The position numbers were made by a program, and so were the translations under genes. A stretch of 64,000 nt of DNA, from positions 17,077-81,076 of the forward strand of contig JAGAUW010000028.1 of NCBI GenBank assembly GCA_017620615.1, read 5' to 3'. Shown piece after piece: positions 1 through 8,800 of the stretch. The number at the start of each line of letters is the position of its first letter. Position 1 is the stretch's first letter. The notes under the pieces are model-generated. The model was not told the DNA's origin, did no database searches, and saw nothing but the letters and a program-made list of their open reading frames with translations. The DNA is from Clostridia bacterium. GTDB taxonomy: Bacteria; Bacillota; Clostridia; Monoglobales; Monoglobaceae.

Positions 1-1
1 A

Positions 2-400
2 AAGCTTCCAAAACGTGCCACAAAAGGCTCTGCCGGATATGACTTTTTTGCGGTGAAGAGTGTGGTGCTATTACCCGGTGAGAGCATAAAAATGCCTACC
101 GGCATCAGAGTGAAAATTGATGAGGGGTGGGTGCTTAAAATTTATCCCCGAAGCGGACTTGGATTTAAGTACAGACTCCAGCTTAACAATACCGTTGGGA
201 TTATTGACAGTGATTATTATTACTCGGACAACGAAGGACATATTTTTATCAAAATAACAAATGATTCAAAGGATGGAAAAACTGTCACAATAAATCGTGG
301 CGATGCTTTCGCACAAGGGATATTCCTTGAATACGGGATAACAGTTGATGATGATGTGACAGATGTGAGGAACGGTGGATTTGGCAGCACATCAAAATAA
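2..400 (+). CDS. dut: dUTP diphosphatase (dUTPase), 5' end outside window
   Basis: Hydrolyses dUTP to dUMP and pyrophosphate, keeping uracil out of DNA and feeding thymidylate synthesis. The reading frame is open from base 2, so the start lies upstream of the window. The trimeric dUTPase motifs are visible in order: an N-terminal KGSAGYDF motif, PRSGLGFK, NTVGIIDSDYY, GDAFAQGIF and the C-terminal glycine-rich arm GGFGSTSK that closes over the active site. All five motifs are present, so only the first few residues are missing. The gene converges on cysK and shares a hairpin terminator with it. Family assignment is firm; a phage-like dUTPase origin cannot be excluded. Confidence 0.9.
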   Translation, partial: KLPKRATKGSAGYDFFAVKSVVLLPGESIKMPTGIRVKIDEGWVLKIYPRSGLGFKYRLQLNNTVGIIDSDYYYSDNEGHIFIKITNDSKDGKTVTINRGDAFAQGIFLEYGITVDDDVTDVRNGGFGSTSK

Positions 401-406
401 AAAAAG

Positions 407-438
407 AAGGAACGTTTTGGTTTTCCAAAACGTTCCTT
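407..438. terminator. Bidirectional intrinsic terminator between dut and cysK
   Basis: A perfect 14-bp inverted repeat (407-420 and 425-438) with a TTTT loop, flanked by A-rich and T-rich tracts on both sides. It can terminate both convergent genes. Confidence 0.85.
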
Positions 439-450
439 TTGTATTTCTTT

Positions 451-1380
451 TTATTCAGCAAATAGAGCTGTTGACATATAACGTTCGCCTGTGTCAGGGA
501 GTAAAACCACAATGGTTTTTCCCTTGTTTTCAGGGCGCTTTGCAATTTCGCTTGCTGCAAAAAGTGCTGCACCTGATGAGATACCAACCAGAATTCCCTC
601 GGCTTTTGCAAGGAGGCGGCTTGACTGATAGGCGTCGTCTTCTGTAACAGTGATTATTTCGTCAATTACAGAGGTGTCAAGGGCTTTGGGCACAAAGCCT
701 GCTCCTATCCCCTGAAGACCGTGGGGGCCTGACGTGCCTTTGGAGAGAACGGGAGAGCCAGCTGGTTCAACTGCTACAACCTTTATGTCAGGATTTTGCT
801 CTTTTAAATATTTTCCTGTGCCGCTGATTGTTCCGCCTGTGCCCACACCTGCAACAAAAATATCAACTTTTCCATCGGTATCCTTCCATATCTCAGGACC
901 GGTTGAGAGGTAATGTGCCTTTGGATTCGAGGGGTTTTCAAACTGTGATGGAATGAAGCTGTTCTTGGTGTTTTCAGCAAGCTCGGTGGCTTTCTGGATT
1001 GCTCCACTCATACCAAGCTTTCCGTCGGTGAGTACAATCTCTGCACCATAGGCTTTCAAGAGGTTTTGACGTTCAATACTCATAGTTTCGGGCATTGTGA
1101 ATATAGTTTTGTAACCCTTTGATGCTGAAATTGCTGCAAGACCGATGCCGGTATTGCCACTTGTTGGCTCGATTATCACAGAATCGGGTTTTAAAAGACC
1201 TTTTTCTTCTGCATCTTCAATCATTTTTTTTGCGATGCGGTCTTTGGAACTTCCTGCAGGGTTGAAATATTCAAGCTTTGCGAGGATTGTGGTGCTGAGC
1301 CCGGTTTTGTCTTTATATCTTGACAGACAAAGAAGCGGTGTAGTGCCGATGAGGTCACTTACTGAGTCGAAAATTTTCAT
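451..1380 (-). CDS. cysK: Cysteine synthase (O-acetylserine sulfhydrylase)
   Basis: Makes L-cysteine from O-acetylserine and sulfide with PLP. The 309-residue length is normal for the family. The Schiff-base lysine sits in the NPAGSSKDR motif (Lys46), the substrate loop TSGNTG is at 73-78, a GTGGT phosphate cradle follows near 178-182, and the C-terminal PDTGERY motif is present. The SD is plain. Its substrate is made by CysE, encoded about 4.6 kb upstream on the same strand, so the region reads as a cysteine supply group. It is separated from the transketolase genes by 48 bases and may be cotranscribed with them. CysK rather than CysM is favoured by the loop sequence. Confidence 0.93.
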   Translation of the reverse strand: MKIFDSVSDLIGTTPLLCLSRYKDKTGLSTTILAKLEYFNPAGSSKDRIAKKMIEDAEEKGLLKPDSVIIEPTSGNTGIGLAAISASKGYKTIFTMPETMSIERQNLLKAYGAEIVLTDGKLGMSGAIQKATELAENTKNSFIPSQFENPSNPKAHYLSTGPEIWKDTDGKVDIFVAGVGTGGTISGTGKYLKEQNPDIKVVAVEPAGSPVLSKGTSGPHGLQGIGAGFVPKALDTSVIDEIITVTEDDAYQSSRLLAKAEGILVGISSGAALFAASEIAKRPENKGKTIVVLLPDTGERYMSTALFAE

Positions 1381-1428
1381 ATTTTAAAGCCCCTTTCCAA
1401 AGTTAAAACTAAAAGGTTTGATATGTAT

Positions 1429-2373
1429 TTATTTCTTTGCCAGGACTTCTTTTGCTTTTTCTACGATTGTCTTTGTGTCAAGACCATAAATCTCGAAAAG
1501 CTTTGCCGGAGTACCGGAACGGCCGAACACATCTTGTGTGCCAACTCTTGCCATGGGAACAGGTGCGTTTTCTGCCAGAACTTCAGCAACGGCACTTCCA
1601 AGACCGCCGATTATATTATGTTCTTCAGCAGTAACGATTGCGCCGGTTTCCTTGGCTGCTTTTATGATGATTTCTTTGTCGATGGGTTTTATGGTGTGGA
1701 TATTAACTACCCTTGCTGAAATGCCAAACTCTGCGAGAGCGGTTCTTGCTTCAAGTGCATAGGGAACCATAAGACCTGTTGCAATAATTGTAAGGTCAGA
1801 GCCACCTTCAAGCTCAATGCCCTTGCCGATTTCAAATTTGTAGTTTTCGTCAAAAATGGTTGGAACAGCAAGTCTTCCAAATCTGAGGTATACAGGGCCT
1901 TGATGGTCGATTGCAGCTTTAACTGCAAGACGAGCTTCTGTCGCATCAGCAGGATTGATGATTGTCATATTGGGAATTGTACGCATAATACCTATATCTT
2001 CAAGACACTGATGAGTAGCGCCGTCCTCGCCAACAGAGATTCCTGCATGAGTTGCACCGATTTTTACGTTTAAAGCAGGGTATCCAATGGAGTTGCGGAT
2101 TTGTTCAAATGCTCTGCCTGAGGCGAACATTGCAAAGGAGCTTGCGAAAACTATGTTGCCGCAAGTAGACATTCCTGCTGCAACAGAGAGCATATTGCCT
2201 TCGGCAATACCTGCATTTATAAATCTTTCGGGATATACTTTTTTGAAGCAGTCGGTTTTGGTTGATTTTGAAAGGTCGGCATCAAGAACGATAATTCTTT
2301 CATCACAGCCAAATTCTGCAAGAGCTGCACCGTAAGCTTCACGTGTTGCTATCTTTTCACCGATTTTGTACAT
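1429..2373 (-). CDS. Transketolase, C-terminal (pyrimidine/transketolase-C) subunit
   Basis: Half of a split transketolase: the part carrying the thiamine-diphosphate pyrimidine domain (residues about 5-170) and the transketolase C-terminal domain (about 190-305). Transketolase moves two-carbon units between sugar phosphates in the non-oxidative pentose phosphate pathway. Recognisable stretches include AGIAEGNMLSVAAGM and the GEDGATHQ segment. Its start codon overlaps the stop of the N-terminal subunit gene by one base (TAATG), which indicates translational coupling and equal expression. Split transketolases are common in Clostridia and archaea. A DXS-like or other ketolase role is less likely because the partner is adjacent and typical. 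Confidence 0.88.
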   Translation of the reverse strand: MYKIGEKIATREAYGAALAEFGCDERIIVLDADLSKSTKTDCFKKVYPERFINAGIAEGNMLSVAAGMSTCGNIVFASSFAMFASGRAFEQIRNSIGYPALNVKIGATHAGISVGEDGATHQCLEDIGIMRTIPNMTIINPADATEARLAVKAAIDHQGPVYLRFGRLAVPTIFDENYKFEIGKGIELEGGSDLTIIATGLMVPYALEARTALAEFGISARVVNIHTIKPIDKEIIIKAAKETGAIVTAEEHNIIGGLGSAVAEVLAENAPVPMARVGTQDVFGRSGTPAKLFEIYGLDTKTIVEKAKEVLAKK

Positions 2374-3218
2374 TAGAGTGCACCTCCTAAAGAATTTATG
2401 TATTCATCAAGTTCACGAGTACCTATCTCGCACTGCTCAACAGAGGGAGCGCTGCCGTGCCAGTTGCACTGGTTTTCCATGAACGAAACACCTTTGCCTT
2501 TTATGGTGTTTGCGATAATTATTGTGGGCATTCCTTTTGTTTCTTTGGCTTTTTTGACGGCATCTTCTATTTCACCAAAATTGTGGCCATCTATTGTGAG
2601 AACGTTCCAGTTGAAGGCTTCAAATTTCTTATCAAAAGGTGTTGGGTTCATGACGTCACGTATATTTCCGTCAATCTGGAGGTTATTGAAATCAAGAAAA
2701 ACAGTGAGATTGTCAAGCTTATAGTGAGCGGCAAACATAGCCGCTTCCCATACCTGACCCTCTTCACATTCGCCGTCGCCGATGATGGAATAAACCCGAT
2801 AGTCTTTTTTGTTGATCTTTCCGGCAAGTGCCATTCCGCAGGCTGCACTTATGCCCTGACCGAGTGAGCCGGTTGACATATCCACGCCTTTTACCCCTTT
2901 CATATCAGGGTGTCCCTGAAGATAGCTTTCGGCATTTCTGAATGTTTTGATGTCTTCTTTTGGAATAAATCCACGCTCCGCAAGGGCGCCGTAAAGGGCG
3001 GGGGAAGCGTGACCTTTTGAAAGGACAAATCTGTCACGGTCGGGATTTTGGGAATTTTTGGGGTCGATATTCATTTCTGACATAAAGAGATATGCCAGAA
3101 TATCTGCTGAAGAGAGCGAGCCACCCGGGTGACCAGATTTGGCGTTGCAGGTTGCTTCAAGCACCATTTTTCGGATGTTTGCAGCAGACCGCTTGAGCTC
3201 TGTGTAATTGTTGTTCAT
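2373..3218 (-). CDS. Transketolase, N-terminal (diphosphate-binding) subunit
   Basis: The other half of the split transketolase, about 281 residues. It holds the thiamine-diphosphate/Mg binding motif GDGECEEGQVWEA and the preceding TGSLGQG loop. The open frame extends further upstream, but I place the start at 3218 because an ACGGAGG ribosome site lies 9 bases before that ATG and none precedes the longer start. It is translated first and coupled to the C-terminal subunit. The two together would make one full transketolase of usual size (about 595 residues). The YitT gene ends only 51 bases upstream, so these may form one transcript. Confidence 0.88.
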   Translation of the reverse strand: MNNNYTELKRSAANIRKMVLEATCNAKSGHPGGSLSSADILAYLFMSEMNIDPKNSQNPDRDRFVLSKGHASPALYGALAERGFIPKEDIKTFRNAESYLQGHPDMKGVKGVDMSTGSLGQGISAACGMALAGKINKKDYRVYSIIGDGECEEGQVWEAAMFAAHYKLDNLTVFLDFNNLQIDGNIRDVMNPTPFDKKFEAFNWNVLTIDGHNFGEIEDAVKKAKETKGMPTIIIANTIKGKGVSFMENQCNWHGSAPSVEQCEIGTRELDEYINSLGGAL

Positions 3219-3268
3219 GGTTGTTGGCCTCCGTTTGCTTGAAAATTGTTTATATTGTGGTATAAAGC

Positions 3269-4105
3269 TCAACTGGCTTTAAACCCGTTTCCCAACACTT
3301 CGTGGGCGTCGGAGAGAACGACAAAAGCACCGCTGTCAATAAGCTTTATAAATTTTTTCAGTTTGTTTATTTCGTATTTTTTTACCACACACATAAGGAC
3401 GGTTTTTTCATTTTTTGTGTAGTGAGATGATGCGTGGAGTGCGGTGGTACCGCGGTTTAGTTGCTCATAAATGCCCAAAGAAATTTCTTCGGGTTTGTCC
3501 GATATGATATAAGCGATTTTTGCAAAATCAATGCCCTCAAGCATCAAATCTACCACGTGAGAGCAGAAGAAGAGTGCTATTGCAGAATAAAGGATGACCT
3601 CCCAACGTCCAAAAGTTAACCCTGCTAAAAGAACAATGGAAATATCAATTATCAGGATGAATCGACCTATTGAAAAGGAAGGGAAATGTTTTTTCAAAAT
3701 TTGGGCAGCAATATCTGTTCCTCCCGTGGTTGAGCCCGACCAGAAGACTATGCCAAGCCCAAGACCCATAAAGCTTCCACCGTATATTGCTGACAAAAGG
3801 ACGTCCTGTGTCACAGGGGTTAAAAAAGAAAAAATGTCGGTAAATACAGATAAAGATACCATGCCAAAAAGTGACGAAATGAGAAAACTTTTGTCAAAGT
3901 ATTTTAGACTAAACAAAAATATGGGAATATTCAAGAACAAAATTGAAATTCCCACAGGAATTTTTGTCAGGTGGTTGATGAGGATTGAAACACCACTTAA
4001 GCCACCGGGGGCAATGTCTGCAGGAATCAAAAATAGATTTAGTGACAGTGCTACAACAAATGAGCCCAGCAAAACAAAGAAATATTTTTTCAAAGAGGCA
4101 AGCAT
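3269..4105 (-). CDS. YitT-family membrane protein (DUF161 + DUF2179)
   Basis: An integral membrane protein of the YitT family, with an N-terminal DUF161-type transmembrane region and a cytosolic DUF2179 (PII-like fold) domain near residues 205-278. About five to six hydrophobic segments lie between residues 5 and 200, and the glycine-rich PGGLSGVS and GSTTGGTDI stretches are typical of the family. Biochemical function is unknown. I choose the ATG at 4105 because TTAGGAG lies ten bases upstream; the longer open frame has no ribosome site. It sits between mrnC and the transketolase genes with no clear promoter of its own. Confidence 0.8.
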   Translation of the reverse strand: MLASLKKYFFVLLGSFVVALSLNLFLIPADIAPGGLSGVSILINHLTKIPVGISILFLNIPIFLFSLKYFDKSFLISSLFGMVSLSVFTDIFSFLTPVTQDVLLSAIYGGSFMGLGLGIVFWSGSTTGGTDIAAQILKKHFPSFSIGRFILIIDISIVLLAGLTFGRWEVILYSAIALFFCSHVVDLMLEGIDFAKIAYIISDKPEEISLGIYEQLNRGTTALHASSHYTKNEKTVLMCVVKKYEINKLKKFIKLIDSGAFVVLSDAHEVLGNGFKAS

Positions 4106-4150
4106 TTTCACACATCTCCTAAAGTTTAATATGTAAAAATGCAAAGACTG

Positions 4151-4555
4151 TCAGATGATAAGATTTCGCATAAGCTCAAGAATTCTTTCGCTGTCGCCTT
4201 TTAAGTAAAGATAGCCAATCAGCGCCTCAATGCCGGTAGCAGATTTGTAGTCAATCAAATCTGCATTTTTGGGCGGATGCGAGTTTGTGTTTCTGCCCCG
4301 TTTGTAGACCGCAGTTTCCTCTTCGGTGAGGATGTCCTTTATTTTCTGATAAAGGTCGGACTGAGCCTTTGCGTTGACCATAGTGATTGCCGCTTTGTGT
4401 AGCTTTTGAACAGGCATATTCAGGTCTTTTAAAAGATAAGTCCTGACAAAAAGCTCATACACCACATCACCAAGATATGCAAGAGCAAGGGGCGAATATT
4501 GGCTTGGGGGGACTTTTTTACCCACTTCAAATTCTTCAATAAAAGTATCAAGCAT
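4151..4555 (-). CDS. mrnC: Mini-ribonuclease 3 (Mini-III)
   Basis: A dimeric ribonuclease III-type enzyme without a dsRNA-binding domain. In Bacillus it matures 23S rRNA. The 134-residue size is typical. It shows the catalytic-domain signature LALAYLGDVVYEL (residues about 22-34), the RGRN segment and the C-terminal ATGIEALIGYLYL stretch with the second acidic cluster. The order cysE-cysS-mrnC is the one known from many Firmicutes, which supports the call. It lies 19 bases downstream of cysS and is probably cotranscribed with it. Confidence 0.92.
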   Translation of the reverse strand: MLDTFIEEFEVGKKVPPSQYSPLALAYLGDVVYELFVRTYLLKDLNMPVQKLHKAAITMVNAKAQSDLYQKIKDILTEEETAVYKRGRNTNSHPPKNADLIDYKSATGIEALIGYLYLKGDSERILELMRNLII

Positions 4556-4574
4556 AAGATTTACCTCGACTCAA

Positions 4575-5981
4575 TCAGGCTTTTGTGATTTGCTGGCCTT
4601 GTGGGGTGTCTTTTACTATTATACCCATTTCACGAAGTTTATCACGCAGCTCGTCTGATTTTGCCCAGTTTTTTTCCTTGCGGGCTGTTTCACGTTCTTT
4701 TAAAATAGCGTTTATTTCGTCATCGGTGTCGTTAGCTGCATCCTTTGTAAGAAGTCCAAGAACGCCGCCAAGCTCACGGATTGTGTCAATGGTTGCGGAA
4801 ATAGTTTCCTTTGAAAAATCGGTGCTTCCGATGATGTTTTTGTTTGCTTCTGAAACAAGCTCGAAAATAACAGAAATTGCATCCGCTGTATTGAGGTCAT
4901 CGTCCATTGCGGTAATGTATTTTTCTTTGAGAGCAGCAACGGTTTCTTTGTATGCGATTTCTTTTTCTGAAAGGTTAGCTGCGCTTGCTGCATTTTTCAT
5001 TGCAAAGGTCATATCCCCAAGGCAGTTATAAATTCTGTCAAGAGCAGATTTTGCCGACTGCATAAGGTCTTTGCTGAAGTTTATGGGGCTTCTGTAATGT
5101 GCTGAAAGCATAAAGAAACGGATAACCTCATAGTCAAACTCCTCGGCGATTTCACGGACTGTGAAGAAGTTACCAAGAGATTTTGACATTTTTTTGTTGT
5201 CGATGTTTATATAGCCATTGTGCATCCAATAGTTGGCAAAGGTAACGCCGTGGGCACATTCGCTCTGTGCGATTTCGTTTTCGTGGTGGGGGAAGATGAG
5301 ATCCTGTCCACCGCTGTGGATGTCAATGGTTTTTGCTAAAAATTTGTTTGCCATAGCGCTACACTCGATGTGCCAGCCCGGTCTTCCCATCCCCCAGGGA
5401 CTTTCCCAGGCGGGTTCGCCCGGTTTTTGCTTTTTCCAGAGGGCAAAGTCCATAGGGTCACGCTTATCTTCGTTTATGTTTATTCTTGCGCCGCTTTCCA
5501 AATCTTCAAGTGGCTGGTGTGAAAGCTTTCCGTATTCTTCGAATTTTTTTGCTGCAAAATATACGTCGCCGTCTACGTTATATGCATAGCCATTGTCTTC
5601 AAGCTCTTTTACTATTTCAATGATTGCGTCGATGTTGTCGGTCGCTCTGGGATGGAAGGTGGCACGCTTGATGCCAAGACCATCAGCGTCTTTGAAATAT
5701 TCAGCGATATATTGGTCGGCAAGCTCTTTGACAGTGATGCCCAACTCGTTTGCCTTGTTTATCATTTTGTCGTCGATATCAGTGAAATTCTGGGCGAAAT
5801 ATACCTTGAAGCCACTGTATTCAAGATAGCGGCGGAGGGTATCAAAAATAATAAAGGGACGTGCGTTTCCTATGTGAAAATAGTTATACACTGTGGGGCC
5901 GCAGGAATACATACGGATAACGCCTTTTTCCACGGGAACGAGCTCTTCTTTTTTTCTACTTAATGTATTGAAAACTTTCAT
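4575..5981 (-). CDS. cysS: Cysteinyl-tRNA synthetase
   Basis: Class I aminoacyl-tRNA synthetase charging tRNA-Cys. At 468 residues it is of normal length. The HIGH-type motif is FHIGNA (from residue 35), a zinc-ligand cysteine is at 27 (CGPT), further zinc ligands occur in WHIECSAMA and HENEIAQSE, and the second signature is KKMSKSLGN. The C-terminal DALR domain follows. It is 29 bases downstream of cysE. No T-box leader could be seen upstream of cysE, although T-boxes often control this operon in Firmicutes. Confidence 0.96.
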   Translation of the reverse strand: MKVFNTLSRKKEELVPVEKGVIRMYSCGPTVYNYFHIGNARPFIIFDTLRRYLEYSGFKVYFAQNFTDIDDKMINKANELGITVKELADQYIAEYFKDADGLGIKRATFHPRATDNIDAIIEIVKELEDNGYAYNVDGDVYFAAKKFEEYGKLSHQPLEDLESGARININEDKRDPMDFALWKKQKPGEPAWESPWGMGRPGWHIECSAMANKFLAKTIDIHSGGQDLIFPHHENEIAQSECAHGVTFANYWMHNGYINIDNKKMSKSLGNFFTVREIAEEFDYEVIRFFMLSAHYRSPINFSKDLMQSAKSALDRIYNCLGDMTFAMKNAASAANLSEKEIAYKETVAALKEKYITAMDDDLNTADAISVIFELVSEANKNIIGSTDFSKETISATIDTIRELGGVLGLLTKDAANDTDDEINAILKERETARKEKNWAKSDELRDKLREMGIIVKDTPQGQQITKA

Positions 5982-6010
5982 TTTGATAGTCCTTTCTGTA
6001 ACGGGGAAAT

Positions 6011-6667
6011 TTATTCCTCGGGATTGTCGTTTTTAAGACTTGATTTAAGATGGTCAAGTTCAACACGCAACTTGCAAAGCTCCATTGAAACAGGGTCCGG
6101 AATGTGAATCTGGTCCAAATCGATTTTTGCAGGAGCGATTTTTACGTTGTCACGTTTCACTATGTGGGCAGGAACACCGACACAAGTACTGTTGGGTGGA
6201 ATTTCGTTTAGCACAACTGCGTTGGCGGCAATTTTGCTGTTGTCACCCACTGTGAATGGACCAAGAACCTTGGCACCGCTGCCGATGGTGACATTGTTGC
6301 CGATAGTGGGGTGACGCTTTCCCTTGTCTTTTCCTGTACCGCCCAGAGTCACGCCCTGGTATATGGTGCAGTTGTCACCGATTATGGCAGTTTCACCAAT
6401 CACCACACCCATGCCGTGGTCAATGAAAAGACCTGTGCCAATCTGTGCTGCGGGATGGATTTCTATTCCTGTTTTGCGTCTTGCACGCTTTGAAACCCAG
6501 TCGGCAAGGAAATAAAAGCCGTGTTCGTAAAGTTTGTGAGCAAAACGATAGCTGAGTATTGCCTTTACACCGGGATATAAAAACAATACCTGAAGCCTGC
6601 TTCTTGCGGCGGGGTCACGTTCAAAAGCCAGATTAACCTCGAGCTTTAATGTTTTAAAAAAGTTCAT
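6011..6667 (-). CDS. cysE: Serine O-acetyltransferase
   Basis: Makes O-acetylserine from serine and acetyl-CoA, the first committed step of cysteine synthesis and the substrate for CysK. The protein has a short helical N-terminus followed by left-handed beta-helix hexapeptide repeats ([49 protein letters not shown]). The catalytic His-Asp pair lies in the DHGMG region. I start at 6667 because GAGG is nine bases upstream; the open frame has an earlier GTG without a ribosome site. It heads the cysE-cysS-mrnC group. Confidence 0.93.
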   Translation of the reverse strand: MNFFKTLKLEVNLAFERDPAARSRLQVLFLYPGVKAILSYRFAHKLYEHGFYFLADWVSKRARRKTGIEIHPAAQIGTGLFIDHGMGVVIGETAIIGDNCTIYQGVTLGGTGKDKGKRHPTIGNNVTIGSGAKVLGPFTVGDNSKIAANAVVLNEIPPNSTCVGVPAHIVKRDNVKIAPAKIDLDQIHIPDPVSMELCKLRVELDHLKSSLKNDNPEE

Positions 6668-6714
6668 ATAATAAAACCTCACAGTTTTCTGTGGATAAAT
6701 TTACATACATAAAT

Positions 6715-6743
6715 ATTATACACTAAAGTTTTGATATAGTAAA
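6715..6743 (-). promoter_or_regulatory. Probable promoter for cysE operon
   Basis: On the minus strand a perfect TATAAT (-10, bases 6720-6715) preceded by TG and, 17 bases further upstream, a weaker TTTACT (-35, 6743-6738). Position is about 50 bases before the cysE start. Confidence 0.5.
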
Positions 6744-6795
6744 GTGATTTCTCACAAAAATTTGTCATAAAATCAGCTAAATATATATCTTAAAA

Positions 6796-6863
6796 TTTAT
6801 TGTATGCTGTAAGGATTCACAAAGTTACCGAAATGGCATCATAAAAAGGAGGCATACAATAAA
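6796..6863. repeat. Perfect 12-bp inverted repeat enclosing 44 nt in cysE/glycosyltransferase gap
   Basis: TTTATTGTATGC at 6796-6807 is matched exactly by its reverse complement at 6852-6863. The enclosed 44 bases end in an AAAAGGAGG stretch but no gene follows it. The downstream arm runs into AAAAGTTTTTCT. It could close a small RNA domain, be an operator or be a relic of an insertion. The stretch 6668-6941 holds no gene that I can support. Confidence 0.6.
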
Positions 6864-6879
6864 AGTTTTTCTAAACCTA

Positions 6880-6908
6880 TTGAAATTATTTGTCGGTTAA
6901 TGTATAAT
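6880..6908 (+). promoter_or_regulatory. Promoter of the glycosyltransferase gene
   Basis: TTGAAA (6880-6885), a 17-base spacer and TATAAT (6903-6908). This near-consensus SigA promoter would start RNA about 27 bases before the TTG start at 6942. Confidence 0.75.
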
Positions 6909-6941
6909 AATACTGATATATTGTGTTGGATTTGAGAGTCT

Positions 6942-8255
6942 TTGGAATATGACCTTGAATGGACGGAATATTTATTATTGAACAAAGATTTATGTATTGA
7001 TAAAGGGAAGGCGGTTTCCGCGTTGGTATTTAAAGTATTTATTGATATATGTCAGCTTTTGCTGTTTTTTATTGCAGGATATTATTTTGTTCTTGCTTTG
7101 TTTTCCCTTACGGTTTCAAAAAAAGAAACGGTGGTAAGTAAGAAAAATAAATTTGCCCTGCTTATTGCGGCTCACAACGAAGAGGCTGTTGTGGGGGATT
7201 TGGTGAAGAGTCTTAAAAATCTTGACTATCCATCTGATTGCTATGAGATTTTTGTTGTTGCCGACAACTGTACTGACAACACCAAGAAAATCGCAGAGGA
7301 TTGTGGTGCGGTGGTTTTTGAAAGATTTGATGAAAGTGAACGGGGCAAGGGGTTTGCCATGGAGTTTGCTTTTGAAAAGATTTTCGCTCTTGATAAGGGA
7401 TTTGAATATATTTGTGTGTTTGATGCTGACAATGTTGTGAATGAGGATTTTCTGTTTCATATGAATAACAAGATAAATCAGGGCTATCGGGCGGTTCAGG
7501 GATACCTCGACAGCAAAAATCCTGCTGACTCGTGGCTTACATTTTCGTATTCGTTGTGGTATTGGATAAACAACAGACTTTCTCAGCTTTCACGGGGAAA
7601 CCTGGACCTTGGCTGTCGTCTGGGCGGTACGGGGTTTGCGGTGGCTTCTGAACTTATAAAAGAATATGGCTGGGGGGCTACTTGTCTTGCGGAGGATACT
7701 GAGTTTACACTTAAACTTGCTCTTAGTGACATAAAGGTTGGGTGGTCTCATGAGGCTGTGGTATATGATGAGAAACCTACCCAGATGTCAACGTCTATGA
7801 AACAGCGAAAAAGGTGGATGCAAGGACTTGCGGATGTTTCTTCTCGGTATGTCAAACCCCTTTTGAAAAAAGGGATAGAGGAAAGGTCTGCGAATGCTTT
7901 CCATATGCTTATGAACTTTTGGGGTGACACACTTTATCCTGTGACGCTTGGTTATTTCCTCGTGGTTTATGGGATGATTTTCTTTGCAGATGAGAAATCT
8001 TTGATTTATGATCTGTTTTGTACCATGTGGCTTGATCAGTGGAAATTTTTACTTCTTTCGGTGCTTGTTTTCGGGAATATTTTTGTAATTCTTGCAGGAC
8101 TTTATAATGACAAAAAGCTTGACCGAAAGGTGATTAAAAACTTTTTTGGATTTGTAATTTACCTTATTACTTGGATTCCTATTGGAATTTGGGGGATTGT
8201 AAAGAAGGATGAAAAAGAATGGTTTCACACACCGCATTCGGGCGGTAAGTCCTGA
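6942..8255 (+). CDS. Membrane processive-type family 2 glycosyltransferase
   Basis: A membrane glycosyltransferase of the GT2 type related to hyaluronan, poly-N-acetylglucosamine and cellulose synthases. A transmembrane segment lies at about 34-56, a cytosolic GT-A domain has AAHNEE (76-81), the DADN metal-binding motif (161-164), the acceptor-site AEDTE (250-254) and the QRKRW motif (288-292), and two to three C-terminal transmembrane segments follow. That architecture suggests synthesis or export of a cell-surface polysaccharide; the sugar cannot be told. The start is TTG at 6942, since an in-frame stop lies nine bases earlier and no ATG follows near; the ribosome site is weak. The next gene begins 23 bases after the stop. 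Confidence 0.82.
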   Translation: MEYDLEWTEYLLLNKDLCIDKGKAVSALVFKVFIDICQLLLFFIAGYYFVLALFSLTVSKKETVVSKKNKFALLIAAHNEEAVVGDLVKSLKNLDYPSDCYEIFVVADNCTDNTKKIAEDCGAVVFERFDESERGKGFAMEFAFEKIFALDKGFEYICVFDADNVVNEDFLFHMNNKINQGYRAVQGYLDSKNPADSWLTFSYSLWYWINNRLSQLSRGNLDLGCRLGGTGFAVASELIKEYGWGATCLAEDTEFTLKLALSDIKVGWSHEAVVYDEKPTQMSTSMKQRKRWMQGLADVSSRYVKPLLKKGIEERSANAFHMLMNFWGDTLYPVTLGYFLVVYGMIFFADEKSLIYDLFCTMWLDQWKFLLLSVLVFGNIFVILAGLYNDKKLDRKVIKNFFGFVIYLITWIPIGIWGIVKKDEKEWFHTPHSGGKS

Positions 8256-8278
8256 GGGGTGGTGAAAAGGAGGGAAAA

Positions 8279-8797
8279 ATGGATATTTTTATTGAGGAAA
8301 TGGTTGAAAGAAAAAGAACGGTAAAGGATGTAGCTATAGTTTTCGGTCTTATGATATTGAGCGTGATTTTTGCCTATCTTCTTTTAGTGGTGGTTTTTCC
8401 GCTTATTCCACAGCTTGGCTCGGTTTTGTTTGCGTTGACAGCAGGGGTTATATATCTTGCTTATCGGTTCTCTATGTCCTTTAATGTTGAATACGAATAT
8501 TCTCTGGTTAAAAATGAAATAGACATTGACAAAATTATGAACAGAAGAAAGAGAAAAAGACTCACAACTGTTAACATAAAAGGTCTTGAGGCTTTTGGAC
8601 GTTGTGGCGGAAATCACGAGTATGAGAGGTTTGTAGGTGACATTTCTGTAAAGAAGATTTATGCTTGTGAAAAAAAGGATGATGAAAACAATTATTTTGT
8701 GGTTTATTTTGAAAACAGTATGAAAATGATGACTGTTTTTTCGCCGTCAGAAAAAATTGTCGAGGTAATTGAAAAGCTTAATCCTAAAAGGGTATAA
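8279..8797 (+). CDS. Small membrane protein, DUF6106-like
   Basis: A 172-residue protein with a short N-terminal amphipathic stretch (IEEMVERKRT), two hydrophobic segments (about 21-45 and 48-66) and a soluble C-terminal domain of mixed alpha/beta character. It resembles a family of clostridial proteins with the MD(I/T)F..E..V.RKRT start, which I believe is DUF6106; no function is known to me. A strong AAAAGGAGGG ribosome site is nine bases upstream. It lies between the glycosyltransferase and acpS-nnrD and is likely cotranscribed with both. Confidence 0.6.
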   Translation: MDIFIEEMVERKRTVKDVAIVFGLMILSVIFAYLLLVVVFPLIPQLGSVLFALTAGVIYLAYRFSMSFNVEYEYSLVKNEIDIDKIMNRRKRKRLTTVNIKGLEAFGRCGGNHEYERFVGDISVKKIYACEKKDDENNYFVVYFENSMKMMTVFSPSEKIVEVIEKLNPKRV

Positions 8798-8800
8798 ATT

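Noticed and set aside
6668..6941. T-box or other known riboswitch upstream of cysE
   Set aside because: The gap shows no specifier/antiterminator features on the minus strand and the likely promoter leaves only about 45 bases of leader.
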